Assembly (NCBI GenBank): GCA_037178855.1
Contig: JASJZC010000005.1
Coordinates: forward strand, 6,634,001-6,698,000
DNA: 64,000 nt
Reading direction: 5' to 3'
DNA from: Oscheius sp. JU75
Taxonomy: Eukaryota; Nematoda; Chromadorea; Rhabditida; Rhabditidae
The notes beneath the pieces were generated by a model. That model worked only from the letters and a program-made list of their open reading frames with translations, was not told the origin of the DNA and made no database searches. A program made the position numbers and the translations under genes. This document shows, one piece after another, positions 54,497-64,000 of the stretch. Each line of letters opens with the position of its first letter. The first letter of the stretch is position 1.

Positions 54497-55308
54497 CTGC
54501 AATGCAAAACTGTGATGAAAGAAGTGAAAGCGTGAAACACGGCCAGACAAATAATGAAGAAGAAAAAATAGAACAAAGCAGGCGAGATTCTCAGATTACA
54601 ATGCCCCGACTACCAACTTTGAATGACTGCGCACTAATTTTAGAAGAAGTTGCCGCGTAATCCAAACAGTCATTTATTCTTTTCTGTCAGTCGTAGCTTC
54701 AAACTTTTTTATTTTTCCTCTTTTTTCCGCCCCATTTAAACTTTTCTTTTGGTCTTGCCCTTCACAGATACTGTCCTCTATTGCCATCCAACCAACTAGA
54801 GGCAAATTACCCACTTTAAAAAAATAAAACTGAACAATATTATCTTCTAGCCTCATTTCCTTTACTTGTCATGAAACCTTTCACATTTCAGCCACCCAAC
54901 AGCTCCTTTACAGAGATGAACAACGACACGATAGACTCATCATCTCTCATCTCCCCGTCCCGCTCCGACCTCTTTATCTCTCGACGCCACTAAAGACATG
55001 TTCAAAACTCCAACTTGAGCTATATTCAAACAGGAGAGTATTAGAGAGGTCAGTCTCCTATTTTTCTGGTCAAATTGGATTCTAGGCACTGAATAAGGAG
55101 TTGGAATTCGTGAAAAGGAAGCTTCATGAGCAGAAACAACTCACCATATTGCTGGAAGCTGCGAAAACTCTTTTTACTCTTTTTGCTCCAAATTCTCTTC
55201 GAATTCCAGACTCCATGGCGAAGATCATGTTCTAAAATTTCTGTACTTATCTGTAATTCTTTTTTTAACCAAAAATACAAGTTTAATCAAAATTTTTTTT
55301 TTTAGAGC
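54497..55308. other. Intergenic, nothing recognised
   Basis: AT-rich, pyrimidine-rich in places; no gene supported. Confidence 0.45.
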
Positions 55309-55499
55309 TTATGACCTAGGTGACTTTTTGGCGCTGGGTTCCTTGTTGATGAGCTTGTTCATCAGGGCCCTCTTCTCGCCTGGGGTTTTTGTTCGACAGC
55401 ATGATCGTCCGTCTCGTGGAAGGATCGATAACCGTGTCTCTCGAAACTTACACCGTCGTCGTCGGAAATGCTGCCCCCCCAAATGAATGCCCAAACCAT
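55309..55499 (-). CDS. Very small membrane protein, probable third gene of the anillin/him-6 operon
   Basis: Exons 55499-55454 and 55379-55309 give at least 38 aa: a hydrophobic start (MVWAFIWGG) then SISDDDGEKRALMNKLINKE and a basic tail (PSAKKSPRS). The open frame continues upstream as FFLGNVLFLSLLS, so a complete membrane helix is encoded if an upstream exon supplies the start; I could not find that join. The intron (74 nt) and acceptor (ccccag) are reasonable. A splice acceptor (attttcag, mature end at 55621) lies 121 nt after the him-6 stop, as expected for an SL2-type downstream operon gene. The family is not recognised. Confidence 0.45.
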
Positions 55500-55620
55500 C
55501 GAGAGTAGGCTTAGGAATAGGACATTCCCTAGGAAGAACTCTTCCCTGTTCTGTCAGCTCTAAGTGCCATTAAAAAGCTATGGAGCCTTTCCATTAAAAA
55601 AAAACAAGCGTGCCGGCAGT

Positions 55621-55628
55621 TCTGAAAA
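55621..55628 (-). promoter_or_regulatory. Candidate SL2-type trans-splice acceptor after him-6
   Basis: Minus-strand cgattttcag ends at 55622; the first transcribed base of the downstream gene would be 55621, 121 nt past the him-6 stop. Confidence 0.4.
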
Positions 55629-55742
55629 TCGAATACGCTGAGCATCCTGCCCCAGCTTTTGAGAAACAAAAACAGAAAAAGAACAATTTAATTCAACTAC
55701 ATGACAATTCACATAAAATTACAGACATCTCTATTCGCGCTC

Positions 55743-59705
<3,963 letters not shown>

Positions 59706-59773
59706 AACTTCATGCCTACATACGGTTCATAAAGAGAACAAAAAGATAAGAAGCAGTTTGGAACAACTCTCCG

Positions 59774-59801
59774 TCTGAAAAAGGCAAATACTGAAACTTC
59801 A
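59774..59801 (-). promoter_or_regulatory. Candidate trans-splice acceptors between anillin and him-6
   Basis: Minus-strand tatttctttccag (mature end 59801) and tttgcctttttcag (mature end 59774) lie between the anillin stop (59912) and the him-6 ATG (59705), typical of an SL2 site in an operon gap. Confidence 0.45.
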
Positions 59802-59911
59802 CTGGAAAGAAATATGACATGTCAAAAACGTGGAACAATACGACAACAAGGGGTTTTAGTATCATGGGTGATGATGAGATATGACGGTGTTTTGATTATC
59901 CGATAAAGAAA

Positions 59912-62805
59912 TTATGTCCAGGAGCGAAGAACGTCGACGGAACTGTTGATTGCGTTCAGCCAGGCATGCATATCGTCTTTCGTGTCGGCTGACAGAAGGA
60001 TCCTGGAATTTTCGTCTTTTTCAGAAGGCGAGATATAAGGATACCTGAACTTTTCCATCTCTCCACATTCCGTTTGATTGAGAGAGCTCTCGTTCTTCGG
60101 GATCCAGACGTCGATGTGGAAGGGATTCAGGTATTGGCCAGGGTCGTTGTTTTCTGAGGCTCCTTCCTTCTCGCCGGCGCAGGTCGTCAGATCGAGGATG
60201 ACGATCCATTTCTTGTTTTGGGCAGCATCTTCCGGCTGGCGCCAGAATTTCATTCCACCGGACTCCAGGACACACCAGTATCTGAATCAATGACATTTTT
60301 GAATATGACAAGAAAACATACCTTGTCCACGAGCCAAGACCTTCTCCGGGACGATGAAACAGCGACAGGAATCCCGAATGGTTGCCGGTAGTTAGACGCG
60401 TCGCCACCTTCTTGATTTTGATCGAAACGTGGCCTCCTAGTGGATAGGTGACGTCAGACAACTGCAGTCTCTTCTTTCCGTTCGGAATGTTTATGTCTAG
60501 CGGGAGTTTTCCGACCGGCACGAAACAGGAATCTCCCCGTCCAGCCGAGCTCGAGGTAGGACGAGACACGCTCTTGTGTTTCGTCGTAGAGGATCCTTTT
60601 AGTCCAAACTTTTCCTCGTGCGTATAATGACCACGAATAGTGCGCTGAAACAAAAGTGTTGGTGAGGAAGGAAGACGGACACACGAAAGAGTAAACGTCA
60701 AGAGAGGCCGTGAAATCTCTTGGAAGATTCTTCAGTGCCATGGGAGGCGCGACCTCGATGAAACCTCGTTTCACAGCGTCCTCACTGGAAATGATGGCAC
60801 TGTGGAGGACTTGCTCTCCGCTGCGGAGAATTATGCAGAAATAGAAGACTTCCTCAGAGCGATAATGGGAATTGCGGTCAATGAAGTCGCGATTAAGCTC
60901 GACGATTATATTAGAGAGTGTCAGGCTGCCAAACGGGCCAGTTCTCCTGAATTCTTCATTGCCCGAACAATAAGAAGAAAAACTTACACGAACAGTTCCT
61001 GACTGTTGAGACGTTCGAGCTCCTCTTCGGCTGCTCGACCCAGCTCCGACTCGATCAGTATAGCCCACTGAGCAGTGGCTTCCTCGTGACTTCCGCGGAA
61101 CTGTGCCTTGTTCCGACACAACTGCAACGCCTTCAAAGCCTGTCCGCTCTTTGTTTGCTGGGTGAAGATGACGTTCTGGAGATGTTTCTGCAAATGTTCT
61201 AGTTATTCAAATGCTGCTTAAAATGTAATAAGAGCAGCAAACCTTTAACAAGTTTAATTTACCACGAATCGCTAAATATAACCGGAAGCTCAGACGAGGG
61301 CTAACAGATAGATCAAGTGTGGAATACTTTTACGGCCAAATAATGAAAAAACATGCCTTGCGCTCGCCGATGTCTACTTCCGGCTCAGAGGAAAGGTCTT
61401 CGGAGCTGGTTGGCGGAGAAGAAACAGAGTGGTTGATCGAGAGATCAACCTTCTCCGACGAGGAGACAGACGACTGCTCTTGACGTGTTCTTTGCCGGTA
61501 GTATGAGAGTGTGTAATGAAGTCCTGAAATGATTGTGTTAGATGAACCAGCTGGCAGACTATACCTTTTCCTGCTTCGGATCTCTCGAACTTCTTCGCGT
61601 CGTCCATTGGAGAATGGTAGTTTATGGGAGAATCCTAAAAAGATCATATTACAAGGGGAAAATTTGAAGAACATACTCCTCGAGAAGGCGTCCGAATCGG
61701 ACTACCCGTCATAAAGTCAAAAGCTTCGTCAATTGCCTTGGAGTAGTTCGGCTCACTGTCCAAATTGTCAGGATGGTCGTCATCTTTAGCCACAGGAGAC
61801 AAATCCGACGTTGGGGAAGAAGCAGCAGGAGATCGCTGACTGGCAGGAGAGACGACTTCACAACGAGGGCTCTTGGCAATCGGAGAAGAGGTTATTGAAC
61901 GCTGAAGTAGTATTGTAACAGAAAACGAAGGATCTTACCTCGGCTTTTGTGATACTAGAAGACCCGGTCTGCTCAGCTGCTCTCGTTTTCATCTTCTTCG
62001 GATTCAGCGACTCCCTCCTTTTCATGGCTGCCTGAATGAGATCCTCCTTCGTGTCGTCCGGATGCAGTGGAGTGCCGGTCATCGAAGATACCTGAGTCCA
62101 ATAAGATATGGTCAAAAAACTAACAACATTACCTCCCATCGCTCTTTCAGACTCTTGAGGCTGGCGGGACAAACATCCGCACGAGTTGGCTCTCCCGGCC
62201 GAGCTCCGACGACCACCGGGACATTGGTTGAGGCCTTCCACAGCGATTTAGCCGGCGTTTTCGACTTGGAAGAAGCGATAGCGTCTCCGGGAAGTTTTGG
62301 CATTGGAAGGTTCTTGACTGGCGTCTCTCTAATTCTCTCCTCCAGCACGGGCAAGATTTTCTTCGTCGCTGCATTCTCCAGGGCTACCGTTCGAATAGGC
62401 GAGTAGTCGATGTCGTATTCATCATACTCCGCCGACAGCTCTGCGAATATTTTTCTGCGCGTAAGTGTACATTCCGACTGAAATCATGATTAGATAGAAA
62501 ATAGGGAACAAATAACCTTGGGAGGAGTATCAGTGTCTGGAGTCTCTGGCGTCGAAAGGCATTCTGCGGACCAGGTGACCTTCTTTGTAACATGCAGAGT
62601 AGCTGAAAAGCTTGATATTGAAGTTGAAGAATAGCTGACCTGGAGTTTCTAGAGACTGATCTGAAATTGAGCTGCCCTTCTCATCTTCGGCATCAAGCTC
62701 TTCTTTGCGCAGTCTGGCTCGCTCAATAATAGCCTGAAGCAGTTGGTTTTTACAAAAAAAAAAAATGACGAAAATTACCCTCGTGCGTTCGTCGTCGTCG
62801 CCCAT
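59912..62805 (-). CDS. Anillin-family cytokinetic scaffold
   Basis: Organises actin, myosin, septins and RhoA at the contractile ring and rachis. The first exon is 62805-62779 (MGDDDERTR), after an acceptor ending at 62827; the next begins AIIERARLRKEELDAEDEKG. The N-terminal half is disordered and Ser/Pro-rich, with a TRADVCPASLKSLKERWE segment like the actin/myosin-binding part of anillins, several SP/TP sites and an RRESLNPKKMK basic patch. The C-terminal third has the anillin homology domain (GQALKALQLCRNKAQFRGSH near 61,150; FGSLTLSNIIVELNRDFI near 60,900) and a final PH domain (SWTRYVF... then GGMKFWRQPEDA and WIVILDLTTC, ending DMHAWLNAINSSVDVLRSW at 59912). About 12 exons and roughly 750-800 aa. 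Which anillin paralogue (ani-1 or ani-2) is not decided. Confidence 0.85.
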
Positions 62806-62827
62806 TTCGGAGAAACGACAAGCGCTC

Positions 62828-63460
62828 TGAAACTGACATGTGAATCGAGTGGAACAGCTGGCTAGGTGTATGATAGAGCTTTTCAGTAAGAAACGTAACA
62901 AAAGTGAATCAACCTAGTGAAAAAAACGGCAAAAGACATTGGCTATCCGCAAACCTCAAAATTACCCCCGCCAGGCTGAGCATCCAATGTTGGCATGCTA
63001 AATTTGCTTGCGTACATCACTCGTGCCGGAATAGGTCGGTTATTTAGGCGGAAGTTTGAAAGTTGGACTTTCTTTCAGAAAAAGAATTTTATTTACTCCT
63101 CTTCTAAGTTCAACTCAAAGTAGGAAAACTTACTCATTCTATGATGTGCTGCTGTTTCCCAACACAACAGAAACGTTCAGAGTTAGGATACCCGCCTGTC
63201 TGATAGATGAATGAGTTCACATCTAATTCTTAGTTTGAATTTGGCCCAGAGTATTGCCGCTCCACTGCCACGACATATTTATGATCAAACGCGATGGATT
63301 TTGAAGAAAGTTCGATGTGAAATGTAAGTTTTGTTTCAAAAGAATCTGTTTATGTCGATCATATGATTTCCAGGAAACTTATTTTATAAACAACATTAAA
63401 ACTAACGTTGACGTTCTCTTTCTGTTGAAGTAGACAATATGACGCGTTTATTTGTAAGAG
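62828..63460. other. Upstream region of the anillin/him-6 cluster
   Basis: A short minus-strand start (MPTLDAQPGG, near 62,994) with a donor could be an alternative anillin first exon. Otherwise nothing is seen. Confidence 0.35.
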
Positions 63461-64000
63461 TTATTCGTGAGTCAAAGTGCTAATCCACCTGGAGACAGGT
63501 GTTTTCCTCAGCCCATTCCGCAAGAACTTGTTATAGGGTTCTGTTAAGACGAAAGATACGATGGAAGTGGCTATAGGATAGCATAATATGGCCACACTGA
63601 ATATGTTCCATTGAGCAGAGGTCACACCCATACAATCTTCCGAGGTGAACAGAATTGCCACAAATGGGGTCATTGAGACCAGGGTGAATACAAGTGGAAC
63701 CGTGCTCTGAAAGAAGATTCTCATTTCTTTAGTAGTACTATAACAGGCAAACAGGCAGATTTCTGTGCTGAGTTGACTAAACACACTTACTGCCCTAGAA
63801 AATGGGTGAGGACGGTAGGAACCTGCAAAAATCCTATTTTCATGCAGTACGCAATAGTGTGTCAAATCGAGTCGGAAAGCCTGTTATAGTACTACCGTTT
63901 CTTTGACTCGTTTACCTGTACTGTCAAAGTGATAGTTATTTTTTTCTGTAGTTTGAAGTTAGTGGAACTAATCGTCGACTTCTTCATGTCCTCGCTCACT
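63461..64000 (-). CDS. Serpentine chemoreceptor, 3' part only, cut by the window edge
   Basis: Two exons seen: 64000-63916 (continuing beyond the window) and 63706-63461, joined in phase 0 through a 209-nt intron. The first ends in the third intracellular loop (STISSTNFKLQKKITITLTVQ), the second gives helix 6 (TVPLVFTLVSMTPFVAILF), helix 7 (WNIFSVAILCYPIATSIVSF) and a tail TEPYNKFLRNGL. The LQKKxxxxLxxQ loop and the PYxKFL end fit the Srh/Sri/Str superfamily; the class cannot be fixed from this part. Confidence 0.7.

Overview
The window is eukaryotic and reads as a free-living, rhabditid-type (Caenorhabditis-like) nematode. Most introns are 35-50 nt and end in TTTCAG. Many genes have a splice-acceptor sequence just before the start ATG, as expected for spliced-leader trans-splicing. 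There are several nematode-restricted chemoreceptor families (srt, srd, srh and a fourth partial one), a nematode-type carbohydrate sulfotransferase and a nuclear-receptor ligand-binding domain. Gene models below were built by hand from splice signals, and reading phases were checked exon by exon wherever exon coordinates are given.

Layout. 0.2-4.7 kb: small secreted-peptide genes (a precursor with repeated LPHHD units and a CX3C...CX3C peptide) followed by a lysine/glutamate-rich disordered protein made of phase-1 exons. 5-7.2 kb: a neuropeptide-type GPCR on the minus strand, then about 6 kb without a convincing gene. 13.2-15.7 kb: methylenetetrahydrofolate reductase (mthf-1). 16.9-18.4 kb: an srt chemoreceptor with a tRNA-like relic in an intron. 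19.0-20.4 kb: a young DNA transposon with 322-bp, nearly identical inverted repeats and a TAA target duplication. 20.4-25.1 kb: a long upstream region with GC-rich islands, leading to a Hairy/E(spl)-type bHLH repressor (25.1-26.3 kb). 26.6-29.0 kb: a secreted NDNF-like protein. 31.9-32.4 kb: a glycine/tyrosine- and tryptophan/arginine-rich secreted peptide gene with a tRNA-Thr inside its intron. 34-39 kb: srd receptor, sulfotransferase, srh receptor. 40-42 kb: a frameshifted DUF273 relic and a nuclear-receptor ligand-binding-domain gene.

43.0-52.3 kb: a full P-glycoprotein (ABCB transporter) with three candidate alternative first exons spread over 4.3 kb, all ending in the same phase. 52.7-53.2 kb: a kinase pseudogene. 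53.6-54.5 kb: a coiled-coil protein. 55.3-62.8 kb (minus strand): anillin, the BLM-type RecQ helicase him-6 and a very small membrane-protein gene lie head to tail, with about 120-210 bp gaps that contain splice-acceptor signals. This is most simply read as a trans-spliced operon joining cytokinesis and genome-stability genes. The window ends inside another chemoreceptor gene.

No CRISPR array, rRNA or prokaryotic feature was seen. The items most worth a second look are the three-promoter P-glycoprotein, the intronic tRNA in the antimicrobial-like peptide gene, the LPHHD-repeat precursor, the young transposon and the anillin/him-6 operon.
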